A stretch of 33,004 nt of DNA from an uncultured bacterium (lineage in GTDB: Bacteria; Bacillota; Clostridia; Lachnospirales; Lachnospiraceae). Below the pieces are notes generated by a model. The model saw only the letters and a program-made list of their open reading frames with translations, did not search any database and was not told the origin of the DNA. The translations under genes and the position numbers were made by a program. Below, piece after piece: positions 15,983-24,840 of the stretch (position 1 is the first letter of the stretch; the number at the start of each line of letters is the position of its first letter). The DNA lies in contig CAMWUN010000041.1 of the NCBI GenBank assembly GCA_947177425.1, positions 1 through 33,004 of the forward strand, given 5' to 3'.

Positions 15983-17665
15983 TTATTCAACCATTGCTAC
16001 TTTTTCTTTTACGATTTCCGTCAGCATCTGTTCTGCTTCGCCCATGCCTGTGCTCTCCAGGTCGGCAAGCATCTTGTCGTAAGATGCATCAAAGTCAGAC
16101 TCGCTTCCAATGACACAGCTAATCAGGGCAGACCATGCGATTTCATCCAGCTTGTTACCGATTTCATCAAATTCAACAGGCTTTGTGTAAGCCCAGATTG
16201 CAGAATATTTGGGTGTCTCAAACTCGGACGCCTGAGGATAAATATCTACCAGCAGATCCACGCCCCATGCTTCACATCCCGCTTTCTGCTCTTCATCATA
16301 CTCTGCCATAACGGCTTCCGCACTGGCAGTCGTGTAACTGCTTCCAGAAGCGTCCAGTACGCCGTTGCCATAGCAGGGGAAAGGATAATTGTGGAATCCT
16401 ACGCCCGTATTCTTTTTATAATCTTTATTGCTGTTGGACTCATCAATTTCTTCCTGGGTACGGTAACGGTGGCCTTCATCGTCAAGGAAATAGTTGGTGC
16501 CTTCAATTCCCCAGTTCACCAGTACCTGGCCTTCGTCTGAACAGAGGAAATCCAGATATTTGATTGCCGCCACAGGGTCTTTGCATGCAGTTGTTATACC
16601 TACACCCTGGCCTGTTGTAAGCCCCTGATACATCAGAGAAGGCGCCTTTGTACCAGCGTCCATTGTAAGCGGTATACCGCAATAAGTTTTATCCACTTTT
16701 CCATCTGCTTTTAAGATTTTTTCACCGTCACTGTAATCCCAGTCGGTATCAAAAAGCGACAGTACGCGGCCTGTGGAAATCTTTGCAATGTAATCCTCAT
16801 GGGTCTGGGTTGCAAATTCGTGGTCAAGAACCCCTTCATTATACATCCTGTTCAGCCATTTGAAATATTCGCGTACCTTTTGGGAACGGAATTTATAAAT
16901 TGCATTATAATTCTCATCGATAAGCCACTGCCCATTATCCGGCGCGCCTTCTGCAATGTATCCGGCAGGATTTCCCAGGGTAATCATCCAGTGCCAGTCG
17001 GAAGTGGAAAGGGTAATCCCAATGGTATCCATGCCATCGTCTGTAGTGGGATGGGCTGCAATATAATCTTTCAGCATCTTCTCAAATTCATCCAGCGTCT
17101 CAGGCACTTTGTAATTATTTTCTTTCAGGACTGCCCACTGAATCTGGGCATTGCCGGAATGTTTATAGTTTGTTCCCCCTACGGCATAAGAGGATAACTG
17201 ATAAATTGCCGGATCGTCATTTGAATATTTCAGCTTTTCAAACTCTTCTCCATACAGCTTTTTGATATTTGGCCCATATTCTTCAATCAAATCTGTCATG
17301 TCAATCAATGCGCCTGCGTCAATTAAACTTCCCGCATCGCCCTTTGCGTAAATCATATCAGGGTAATTTTGTTCTGCAATCATCAGCGCCACTTTCTGGT
17401 CGTCTGAAGATACCGGATACTCTGTTTTCAGCTTTACGCCTGTCTTTTCCGTCAATACCTGAGCAACCGGATCTGTCCATGGATCTTCCTCTCCGTCTGC
17501 ATTGTAAAAAGTCAGCTCAATGACACCGTCGCCACTTTCGCTTCCGCCTTCATTTCCGCCGCCTGACGTGCTGGAAGCATCTCCGCCTTTTCCGCCGCAT
17601 CCGCTTATCATTCCTGCTGCCAGGGAAAGCGTTAATAATAAGGTACATAACTTCTTTGCTTTCAT
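15983..17665 (-). CDS. Sugar ABC transporter substrate-binding lipoprotein
   Basis: 560 residues. A lipoprotein signal is clear: MKAKKLCTLLLTLSLAAG then ISGC with the lipid-anchored Cys23, followed by a Gly/Ser/Asp-rich linker (residues 24-47). The mature part fits family 1 extracellular solute-binding proteins of the large LplA-like kind that pair with LplB/LplC permeases: ADGEEDPWTDPV, MIAEQNYPDMIYAKGD, and a C-terminal lobe with AIKYLDFLCSDEGQVLVNWGIEG. Located on the outer face of the membrane. AAAGGAGAGG precedes the ATG. It follows the second permease gene by 45 bases in the same operon. Its ligand should be the oligosaccharide that the downstream enzymes break down; xyloglucan-derived sugars are my best guess. 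Confidence 0.9.
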   Translation of the reverse strand: MKAKKLCTLLLTLSLAAGMISGCGGKGGDASSTSGGGNEGGSESGDGVIELTFYNADGEEDPWTDPVAQVLTEKTGVKLKTEYPVSSDDQKVALMIAEQNYPDMIYAKGDAGSLIDAGALIDMTDLIEEYGPNIKKLYGEEFEKLKYSNDDPAIYQLSSYAVGGTNYKHSGNAQIQWAVLKENNYKVPETLDEFEKMLKDYIAAHPTTDDGMDTIGITLSTSDWHWMITLGNPAGYIAEGAPDNGQWLIDENYNAIYKFRSQKVREYFKWLNRMYNEGVLDHEFATQTHEDYIAKISTGRVLSLFDTDWDYSDGEKILKADGKVDKTYCGIPLTMDAGTKAPSLMYQGLTTGQGVGITTACKDPVAAIKYLDFLCSDEGQVLVNWGIEGTNYFLDDEGHRYRTQEEIDESNSNKDYKKNTGVGFHNYPFPCYGNGVLDASGSSYTTASAEAVMAEYDEEQKAGCEAWGVDLLVDIYPQASEFETPKYSAIWAYTKPVEFDEIGNKLDEIAWSALISCVIGSESDFDASYDKMLADLESTGMGEAEQMLTEIVKEKVAMVE

Positions 17666-17710
17666 AATTTCCTCTCCTTTATTTGTTTTTCCATTAACTT
17701 TTTATTTCGA

Positions 17711-18607
17711 TCAGTCTTTCACTGCGCCCAGCGTCATACCGCCTACAAAGTATTTCTGTAAGAAGGGATATACAATCAGAATAGGCACGGTTGCCACAAT
17801 GGTAATCGCCATACGCACGGACATGGGAGACACAGCGCTTTGAAGCTGATTTGCCTGTGCATGGGGATCAATTTTAATGGTGGCTTTTTCCATAATTTCA
17901 TACAATACATACTGTAATGTAGGAAGATTTCTGGCATAAAGATAAGTATCCATAAATGCATTCCACTGCCCTACCGCCAGGAACAGCGCCACTGTTGCAA
18001 TAGTGGGCGTACACAGGGGAAGGATTACCTTTGCCCAGATGACGAAATCGTTTGCCCCGTCTATCTTTGCCGCCTCCTGCAATGCCAGCGGCAGTCCTTC
18101 GATAAAGGAACGCATTAAAATAACATTGTACACCCAAATCAGGCCGGGGATAATATATACCATGAAATTATTGCTCAGATGCAGCGTTCTTGTAAGGAGC
18201 AGGTACTCGGGAATCATACCGCCGCTTACGTACATGGTAATAATAAACAAAATTGTAAAGGGCTTGTTAAAGTAGAAGTCTTTCCGGCTGAGCACATAGG
18301 CCAGCATTGCCGTGCATACCACACCGACAATAGTTCCCACCAGTGTCCTCACTACCGACATGACAAATGCACTGCCCAGATTATTTTCTTCAAATATGTA
18401 AATATAATTGCTGAGCGTAAACTTTCTGGGAATGATGAAGTTAATATTCCTCATAGTGTCCATAGGGTCATTTAAGGAAATTGCCAGCACATTCAAAAAC
18501 GGATATACCGTCATGACAATCAGCAGCAGGCAGAATACCACCAGCACATAATCCAGGGCCTTTTCGCTTTTCCCCATATTTTTAATCTGATAATTATTGT
18601 TTGCCAT
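17711..18607 (-). CDS. Sugar ABC transporter permease, LplC/MalG type
   Basis: 298 residues with six membrane segments and the inner-membrane loop EAAKIDGANDFVIWAKVILPL (residues about 200-220), the coupling motif that docks the ATPase. The sequence ends FLQKYFVGGMTLGAVKD, the standard close of LplC-type permeases. The gene follows the other permease by 12 bases and has GGAGG upstream of its ATG. It pairs with that permease and with the lipoprotein. No ATPase gene lies in the operon; as is usual for this subfamily in Firmicutes, a shared MsmX/UgpC-type ATPase encoded elsewhere probably powers it. Confidence 0.92.
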   Translation of the reverse strand: MANNNYQIKNMGKSEKALDYVLVVFCLLLIVMTVYPFLNVLAISLNDPMDTMRNINFIIPRKFTLSNYIYIFEENNLGSAFVMSVVRTLVGTIVGVVCTAMLAYVLSRKDFYFNKPFTILFIITMYVSGGMIPEYLLLTRTLHLSNNFMVYIIPGLIWVYNVILMRSFIEGLPLALQEAAKIDGANDFVIWAKVILPLCTPTIATVALFLAVGQWNAFMDTYLYARNLPTLQYVLYEIMEKATIKIDPHAQANQLQSAVSPMSVRMAITIVATVPILIVYPFLQKYFVGGMTLGAVKD

Positions 18608-18619
18608 CTTTCCGCCTCC

Positions 18620-19549
18620 CTATACAAGTTTACTCTCGCCAAGCATGCCCGCAATCTTATTGGCAATAAATAAGAGGATAATACCAACCACCGACTGGAA
18701 CATGCCTATGGCTGTACCAAGTCCGTAATTGTTGCTTCCTATACCGCGGATATAAGCAAACCAGGAAAGAACCATTGCATGATCCTGCACGATACCGTTG
18801 CTCAAAAGCATCTGGCGTTCCATGCCTACATTCAGGGCTCCGCCTATACTCATAATGAGCAGAACGATTACGGTGGGCTTAATACTGGGAAGGGTAATAT
18901 GCCAGATTCGCGCAAAACGGTTTGCACCGTCCACTTTAGCCGCCTCGTAAAGCCCCTGGTCGATTCCCGCCATGGCGGAAAGATAAATAATTGCATCCCA
19001 TCCCATCTCTTTCCAGACATTAATCAGGCAGACCACTATCCAGAACATGGGGGAATTGGTGGACATCAGATGGAGCTTCGTATTCAGCATCGTATCTACA
19101 GCGCCGCCATCGTTTAATAGCATCTTGGCAATGCTGGCAATGATAACCCACGATACAAAGTGGGGCAGATAAGATACTGTCTGTGTTATCTTCTTAAAAC
19201 GGGTAAAACAAATTTCATTCAGTACCAGCGCAAAGAAGATAGATGACACTGTCCCGATTGCAATGCCCAGAATACTGATTCCGATGGTGTTGATCATTGT
19301 CTGGGGGAACAGGCGGTCTGTAAATGCCTGGATGAAATTATCAACCCCCACAAACTTTCTCTCCCACACTGGCAATGCAAAGGAATTTGGTTTCACTTCC
19401 TGAAATGCCATTGTCCATCCCCACAAAGGCAGATACTTGAACACAATCAGCCATATGACAAACGGTACCGACATGGCCAGAAGATAGCGCTGTTTCCACA
19501 TTAATTGCATGGAAAACTTTTCTTTTTTGATTTTTTCTTTTTTCTTCAC
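18620..19549 (-). CDS. Sugar ABC transporter permease, LplB type
   Basis: 309 residues starting with a lysine-rich cytoplasmic tail (KKKEKIKKEKF), six membrane segments, and the coupling loop YEAAKVDGANRFARIWHITLP. The stretch KYLPLWGWTMAFQ is typical of LplB permeases. The GTG at 19549 is preferred to the TTG at 19573: a GGGAGG site (19558-19563) lies inside that longer version and eight bases before the GTG. First gene of the transporter-enzyme operon, preceded by a -10-like TATAAT and by the terminator of the regulator gene. Heterodimer partner of the permease encoded next. Confidence 0.92.
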   Translation of the reverse strand: MKKKEKIKKEKFSMQLMWKQRYLLAMSVPFVIWLIVFKYLPLWGWTMAFQEVKPNSFALPVWERKFVGVDNFIQAFTDRLFPQTMINTIGISILGIAIGTVSSIFFALVLNEICFTRFKKITQTVSYLPHFVSWVIIASIAKMLLNDGGAVDTMLNTKLHLMSTNSPMFWIVVCLINVWKEMGWDAIIYLSAMAGIDQGLYEAAKVDGANRFARIWHITLPSIKPTVIVLLIMSIGGALNVGMERQMLLSNGIVQDHAMVLSWFAYIRGIGSNNYGLGTAIGMFQSVVGIILLFIANKIAGMLGESKLV

Positions 19550-19574
19550 TTCTGCAACCTCCCTTTCTGTCAAT

Positions 19575-19580
19575 ATTATA
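19575..19580 (-). promoter_or_regulatory. Possible -10 box of the sugar operon
   Basis: TATAAT on the minus strand, 26 bases before the GTG start and after the regulator's terminator. No good -35 box is found 17 bases upstream (ATCGGC region), as expected for a promoter needing an activator such as the AraC-type regulator encoded next door. The implied leader is very short (about 20 bases). Confidence 0.4.
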
Positions 19581-19681
19581 TAGAAATACGTCTCTTTGCC
19601 GATACCGTGATTTTTGTAGTCATTTTGCCCTAATTTTCTTACCTTCCCCCTTCAAATATACCGATATTTAACCATTTTACC

Positions 19682-19710
19682 AAAAAAACTGCCGGAAAAC
19701 CGGCAGTTTT
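19682..19710 (-). terminator. Intrinsic terminator of the kinase-regulator operon
   Basis: AAAACTGCCGG and CCGGCAGTTTT form a perfect 11-bp stem around a four-base loop (19685-19710). On the minus strand it follows the regulator's stop and is followed by a run of seven T, so it ends transcription coming from the two-component genes and separates them from the permease operon. Confidence 0.9.
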
Positions 19711-19718
19711 AACAGTTT

Positions 19719-21242
19719 TTATTCCTCTATCATTTCTTTTTTGTACTCTTTGGGGCTGATTCCCACATACTTTTTAAATTTCAGGTAAAAATAATCAATG
19801 TTGCCATAACCAACCTGCTCCGAAATCTGATATACTTTCATGTCTGTCTCCCGAAGCAGCCGCTTGGCATTCACAATACGTATAGTATCAAGTATATTGT
19901 TAAAACTGTCCCCCATTTCCTTTCTGAAGATTTTCCCAAGATAGTTACTGTTATAGTTGAACATCTTCGCAAAACCTTCCACCTTAAGATCTTTACTGTA
20001 ATTCTTTTCCATATAATAATACATCCGCTTGATGACCGTCCCTGAATCATCGCTGCCTATCTGCCTGCTCATATCCTGCAGAATCCTGCAGTACAAATCC
20101 ATAAGAAGATTCAGCTTTTCCGCCCGGTTCATATCCTCCATCAGCTTCATAATCTGGCCTGTGATATTCCCGTATTTCTTCTCAATCTCCCCACGGATAA
20201 TCATCAGATTGTACATTATCTGGATTTTTATATCCATTTCCTTCATCAGCCGCTTCATACAGTAAGTCTTGAACTTCTCCACACATTCCTGTATCCCGTC
20301 CAGATCCCCTACCTCAATCAGCATCATGAACTGCTCTGTGGAGGGACATTCCGCTGTTTTCTGCTGCTGTTCAATGGTATCAATAGAAAGTACATCATAA
20401 TGTCCAAACAAAAACTCCTGCTCAAGCATAAATTGGGCGAATTCATAGGAATAGCACAAATCATACCACTTGTTTACATTGTGTCCCACCGCAACCAGCA
20501 GCCCTTCCCCGCATTTTTTGGAAAGCCGCTCATTCCGCTGTGACAGCAGTCCCACCCACCTTTTATAATCCAGCCCGGAACTCACCAGTACAATCTGATT
20601 GTCCATCACCATCTTCTCATCATATAGATCATCCTTCTGTAAAAAAAATTTAACCTTTTCCTGAAATTCTCCCGACTCCTTCCGGCTTAACATTTCCCGG
20701 TCCGTGAGAATGGCCGCGCACAGGATTTCCTCCCCGAAAGAAATCTGATACCGCTTCATCTGTTCTTCCAGAACTTCCTTAGTATCCATATGCAGGATAA
20801 TCCTGCGGAACAGTTCCTCTTTTGCAATGTCTTCATTGGCGGAATGATAACTCCGTTCACCTTCCTTATGTATCAGTTCCTCCCTTATCCTGCGCACACA
20901 TCCGCCAAGTTCCTCCTCGTCGATAGGTTTAAGGAGATATTCCTTCACCCCAAGCCTGATGGCGGATTTGGCAAACTCAAACTCCGAGTAACCGGTAAGA
21001 AGGACAAAATATCCCTCATAGCCTGTTTCCCTGGCAGCCTGAATCAAATCAATTCCGCTCATTCCCGGCATTTTGATGTCCACAAAAGCGAGGTCAGGTT
21101 TATAATCCAATAACTTTTTCAGGCCGTCCTTTCCATCCTTACCATCCTCGCAAAAGGTAAACCCTTCCGCTTCCCAGTCAAGCAAATCCTTAACGCCCCA
21201 TCTTATCATTTCCTCATCATCAATTATCATTACCTTGTACAT
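19719..21242 (-). CDS. Response regulator with AraC-type DNA-binding domain (YesN-like)
   Basis: 507 residues. An N-terminal receiver domain shows the acidic pair IIDDEE (7-11), phosphorylation site Asp55 in FVDIKMPG and the LLTGYSEFE and KEYLLKPID blocks. A long middle region (about 130-400) is followed by a C-terminal pair of helix-turn-helix motifs (about 405-505): FAKMFNYNSNYLGKIFRKEMG and QISEQVGYGNIDYFYLKFKKYVGISPKEYK. The ATG at 21242 gives the canonical MYKVMIIDDEE start; a longer start seven codons upstream is possible. It overlaps the kinase gene by 23 bases, so the two are translated together. By analogy with YesMN systems it should activate the adjacent sugar operon in response to an oligosaccharide. 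Confidence 0.92.
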   Translation of the reverse strand: MYKVMIIDDEEMIRWGVKDLLDWEAEGFTFCEDGKDGKDGLKKLLDYKPDLAFVDIKMPGMSGIDLIQAARETGYEGYFVLLTGYSEFEFAKSAIRLGVKEYLLKPIDEEELGGCVRRIREELIHKEGERSYHSANEDIAKEELFRRIILHMDTKEVLEEQMKRYQISFGEEILCAAILTDREMLSRKESGEFQEKVKFFLQKDDLYDEKMVMDNQIVLVSSGLDYKRWVGLLSQRNERLSKKCGEGLLVAVGHNVNKWYDLCYSYEFAQFMLEQEFLFGHYDVLSIDTIEQQQKTAECPSTEQFMMLIEVGDLDGIQECVEKFKTYCMKRLMKEMDIKIQIMYNLMIIRGEIEKKYGNITGQIMKLMEDMNRAEKLNLLMDLYCRILQDMSRQIGSDDSGTVIKRMYYYMEKNYSKDLKVEGFAKMFNYNSNYLGKIFRKEMGDSFNNILDTIRIVNAKRLLRETDMKVYQISEQVGYGNIDYFYLKFKKYVGISPKEYKKEMIEE

Positions 21243-23034
21243 ACGCTTTTCCCCCAAGCTCATCCGCCCCCGGCAGAAGAATCTCTACCCTTGTGTAGCT
21301 TTCCTCCACGCTGTCAATCGTAACTCCGTACGCATCACCATATTTCAGTTTCACTCTCTGATGTACATTGCTGACTCCGATATGCTTCCCATTTTCATTA
21401 TAACTGTTTAAGCTGCGGCGCAGCTCTTCCAGTTTTTCCGCATCCATACCCAGTCCGTCATCTTCAATTGCAATGACTGCTTTTTTGTCTCTCTGGAAAA
21501 TGCGGATATCAATTGTCCCAATTCCTTCCTTTCCCTCCAGTCCATGAATAATTGAATTTTCCACAATAGGCTGCATGATAAGAGGGAGAATATACCCGTC
21601 CTTCAAATCCTCCTCCACATAAATGCGATACTGGATTCTTTCTCCAAAGCGGTACTGCTGGATTTTCAGATAATGTTCCACCAGTTCCGTCTCCGCCTGA
21701 ATTGTCACTTCGCTGTTCCCCGCCTGCAGCGTGCTCCGCATAATCTTGGCAAGCATCCTCACCAGTTCCTCAATATCATACTGCCTGCTTTTTCGCGCCC
21801 TCATCCGTATGGTTTCCAACGTATTATACAAAAAGTGGGGATTAATCTGGCTTGCCAGCATCTTAAATTCCGCATCCTTCTGCTGGATGGTAAGCCGTTC
21901 CGCATGAAGCCTTTCCCGGTATATTTCCGCCAAAAGCTTTTGAATCTGAAAAATCATGGTTCCCAGATAATCGTAAAGGTCGCTGATTTCATCACTGCCT
22001 CCCAATTTTTCTTCCAACTGGAAATTTCCTTCCGCTGCCTTCTGCATCTGGGCACGGAAGTTCTCCACCCGGCTGCTGAAAGATTGGGAAAAAAGTAATA
22101 TTATCGTAATGGAAAGCACTGCGCTTACCACAAAAATAGCAGCGCTCCCGGCCGTCTGGCTTCCAACCTCCCTAAGTATGTCCTGATATGACTTAAAACT
22201 GATAATCTGCAAATAATCCTGGGACTCAATCAGAGGAATCGTCTCGCAGGTCATTACGTACTCCTGCTTTCCAAAAAAAATATTTTTCTGGCTCTGGCCG
22301 CTCCGCTCATTTTGGACGAACTGCATAATCTGGCCCGGCTCTATCTGGTCCCCCAGATCTACCACCACCATTTCTCCATTCAGCAGCACAAATGTATCGC
22401 AGTTTCTGTCCTGCAAAAGCGTACGGAACCGTTCAGGCCGGATATATACTGCCAGCACTCCCACTTCTTCCCCTCTTTGGGTCTTCAGCATCCGCATCAT
22501 GGATAGGGCACTGTAATCTGCGGCCGGAACCGGGTGAAAGCGCCATAAAGCGCCGCCGTTTTTCTGGCTAACATCCTTATACCACTCTTCCTCCTCCATC
22601 TCCTGTGTCACCCGGATGAAACGGGAATTTTCCACAATTGTAGGATTCTTCATATATATATTCATCCAGGCAATGGTACTGTTATAGTACCTTCCATAAT
22701 CCAGAAAGGATGTAAAATCCCTGTAATCACGTACCATATCCTGATATTCCGTATAATTTTTTGACGAAATCTCTTCCAACCGCTCATCAAAATAGAAATA
22801 TTTGGTAACGGTACTGACGGTATTCATAATTTCCTCCGCCTGTCTTCTTACCATTTCCATTTCAGTCACTTCCACATTCTTCGCCTGGTCAATTAAAATC
22901 CGTGACATGCCGTGAACCAGATACATACCGATCAGGATAATAGGCAGCGCCCCGCCAATCATATATACCAGCAGCATACGGTATCTGAGTTTGATTCCTA
23001 AAATCCGGTTCAAATAAGCCTTGACTTGGGCCAT
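21220..23034 (-). CDS. Sensor histidine kinase, YesM/LytS type
   Basis: 604 residues. Membrane helices at about 20-42 and 297-317 frame a large extracellular sensor region (45-295). A HAMP-like segment follows (about 318-372). The His_kinase domain of the LytS/YesM class carries the phospho-acceptor His400 in SQINPHFLYNTLE, and the ATPase domain shows LIMQPIVENSIIHG and the IEDDGLGM block. GGGAGA precedes the ATG. The gene starts 18 bases after the ABC exporter gene, which suggests shared transcription with it, and overlaps the response regulator downstream. The likely signal is an extracellular sugar, possibly presented by the binding lipoprotein. Confidence 0.92.
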   Translation of the reverse strand: MAQVKAYLNRILGIKLRYRMLLVYMIGGALPIILIGMYLVHGMSRILIDQAKNVEVTEMEMVRRQAEEIMNTVSTVTKYFYFDERLEEISSKNYTEYQDMVRDYRDFTSFLDYGRYYNSTIAWMNIYMKNPTIVENSRFIRVTQEMEEEEWYKDVSQKNGGALWRFHPVPAADYSALSMMRMLKTQRGEEVGVLAVYIRPERFRTLLQDRNCDTFVLLNGEMVVVDLGDQIEPGQIMQFVQNERSGQSQKNIFFGKQEYVMTCETIPLIESQDYLQIISFKSYQDILREVGSQTAGSAAIFVVSAVLSITIILLFSQSFSSRVENFRAQMQKAAEGNFQLEEKLGGSDEISDLYDYLGTMIFQIQKLLAEIYRERLHAERLTIQQKDAEFKMLASQINPHFLYNTLETIRMRARKSRQYDIEELVRMLAKIMRSTLQAGNSEVTIQAETELVEHYLKIQQYRFGERIQYRIYVEEDLKDGYILPLIMQPIVENSIIHGLEGKEGIGTIDIRIFQRDKKAVIAIEDDGLGMDAEKLEELRRSLNSYNENGKHIGVSNVHQRVKLKYGDAYGVTIDSVEESYTRVEILLPGADELGGKAYVQGNDN

Positions 23035-23052
23035 ATATTGTTCTCCCGTTTC

Positions 23053-24840
23053 CTATGCAATAGCAAACTGACTATTATACAGCTTCGCATAAAATCCATT
23101 CTTTGCAAGAAGTTCCTGATGATTTCCCTGCTCAATGATATGTCCGTCCTTCATTACCAGAATCACATCCGCATTCTGGATCGTTGAAAGTCTGTGGGCA
23201 ACAATAAAGCTGGTGCGCCCTTCCATCATAACGGCAAAAGCTTTCTGAATTTTAATCTCCGTCCTTGTATCAATGGAAGAAGTGGCCTCATCCAAAATCA
23301 GCATGGGAGGCAGGCTGAGCATAACTCTTGTAATACACAGAAGCTGCTTCTGTCCCCCTGAAAGGCTCCCTCCGTCCTCTCCAATTACCGTATCATAACC
23401 GTTAGGAAGTCTCTTAATAAAACTGTGGGCATGGGACGCTCTGGCCGCCGCAATGATTTCCTCTTCCGAAGCATCGGGCTTTCCTACAATAATATTGTCC
23501 CGGACAGTTCCCCGTTTAAGCCAGGTATCCTGTAACACCATGCCATAGGAAGTCCTTAAAGATTTTCTGGTTATATCCCGGATGTTACTGCCATCCACCG
23601 CAATCTTTCCTGTATCAACATCATAAAACCGCATAAGGAGATTGATAATCGTTGTCTTGCCGCATCCTGTTGGCCCCACAATGGCAATTCTCTGCCCCGG
23701 CTTTACATGAAGATTCAGATTTTCAATTAATTTCTTTTCAGGCACATAGGAAAAAGAAACATTCTCAAGTTCCACCTGTCCCTTAACGTCTGTCAGAACC
23801 ACCGCGCCTTCCTTGTCAGGCTCCTGGGGTTCTTCCTCTATCAGTTCAAAAATCCTCGCCGCACAGGCAAGGGCATTCTGCAATTCCGTAATCACCCCGG
23901 AAATCTCATTAAAAGGCTTGGTATACTGATTGGCATAAGAAAGGAAACAAGTCAGCTGCCCGACTGAAAGCCCCCTGTTTAAAACCGCAAGGGCGCCTGT
24001 CAGCCCTACTCCCGTATAAACAAGGCTGTTCACAAAACGGGTACATGGATTCGTAAGGGAGGAAAAGAAAATGGCCCGCAGGGAGCACTTTTCCAGTCTG
24101 CCGTTAATCTCATCAAAAGTTTCCAGCGTCTCATCTTCTCTGTTAAATGCCTGAACCACCTTCTGGTTCCCTATCATCTCGTTGATCAGGGCTGTCTGCT
24201 CTCCCCGTGTCTCCGACTGCAGTTTGAACATGCTGAAAGTCTTTTTTGCAATAAAGCTTGCCACGAACAGTGACACCGGCGTAATCACCACCACCACCGC
24301 CGTGATTCCCACATTCACGGAAAGCATAAACCCAAGGGTACCCAGAATCGTGACAATTCCTGTAAAAAGCTGTGTAAATCCAATCAAAAGCCCGTCTGCA
24401 AACTGGTCTACATCCGCCACCACCCGGCTCACAATATCCCCATGGGAATGTGCATCCAGATATTTAAGGGGCAGTTCCTCCAGCCTCTGAAAAGCCTTCT
24501 TTCTGATATCCTGAATCACATTATATACAATCCTGTTGTTGCATATATTCATTATCCACTGGGTAAACGCTGTCAGAAGAATTACAATTCCCATCTTCCG
24601 CAGAATCCTGAACAGACCTGCCCAGATTACAAGCATATCCACATTCAACGCAGAAGGGTCAAATATAAAAGCAATCCTGTCCACCGCATCTCCCGTTAAT
24701 ATGGGCAGGTACAAAGTAAGTACCACAGATACCACCGCCATCAGTATGGTCAGCGCCATTAGAAATCTATATGGTTTGATATATTTAAGCACCTTTATGA
24801 GGGTTTCCTTCTGTTTTGTATTCTTCTTTTCCGCTTTCAT
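23053..24840 (-). CDS. ABC exporter half-transporter, catalytically complete subunit
   Basis: 595 residues: six membrane helices (about 25-325) followed by a nucleotide-binding domain (355-595). Walker A GPTGCGKTT (389-397), signature LSGGQ (493-497), Walker B LILDEA with catalytic Glu518, and switch His549 in VAHRLS are all intact. The start overlaps the stop of the preceding exporter gene by four bases (ATGA), the usual arrangement for obligate heterodimers. Partner of the 579-residue protein. Family members (BmrCD, LmrCD, TM287/288 type) move lipids, peptides or drugs outwards. Substrate unknown. Could alternatively serve the neighbouring two-component system as a peptide or sugar-conjugate exporter, but nothing in the sequence shows this. 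Confidence 0.92.
   Translation of the reverse strand: MKAEKKNTKQKETLIKVLKYIKPYRFLMALTILMAVVSVVLTLYLPILTGDAVDRIAFIFDPSALNVDMLVIWAGLFRILRKMGIVILLTAFTQWIMNICNNRIVYNVIQDIRKKAFQRLEELPLKYLDAHSHGDIVSRVVADVDQFADGLLIGFTQLFTGIVTILGTLGFMLSVNVGITAVVVVITPVSLFVASFIAKKTFSMFKLQSETRGEQTALINEMIGNQKVVQAFNREDETLETFDEINGRLEKCSLRAIFFSSLTNPCTRFVNSLVYTGVGLTGALAVLNRGLSVGQLTCFLSYANQYTKPFNEISGVITELQNALACAARIFELIEEEPQEPDKEGAVVLTDVKGQVELENVSFSYVPEKKLIENLNLHVKPGQRIAIVGPTGCGKTTIINLLMRFYDVDTGKIAVDGSNIRDITRKSLRTSYGMVLQDTWLKRGTVRDNIIVGKPDASEEEIIAAARASHAHSFIKRLPNGYDTVIGEDGGSLSGGQKQLLCITRVMLSLPPMLILDEATSSIDTRTEIKIQKAFAVMMEGRTSFIVAHRLSTIQNADVILVMKDGHIIEQGNHQELLAKNGFYAKLYNSQFAIA

Noticed and set aside
19560-19720. Catabolite-responsive (cre) site before the sugar operon
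   Set aside because: I looked for a TGNAANCGNTNNCA-like sequence and found no convincing match.
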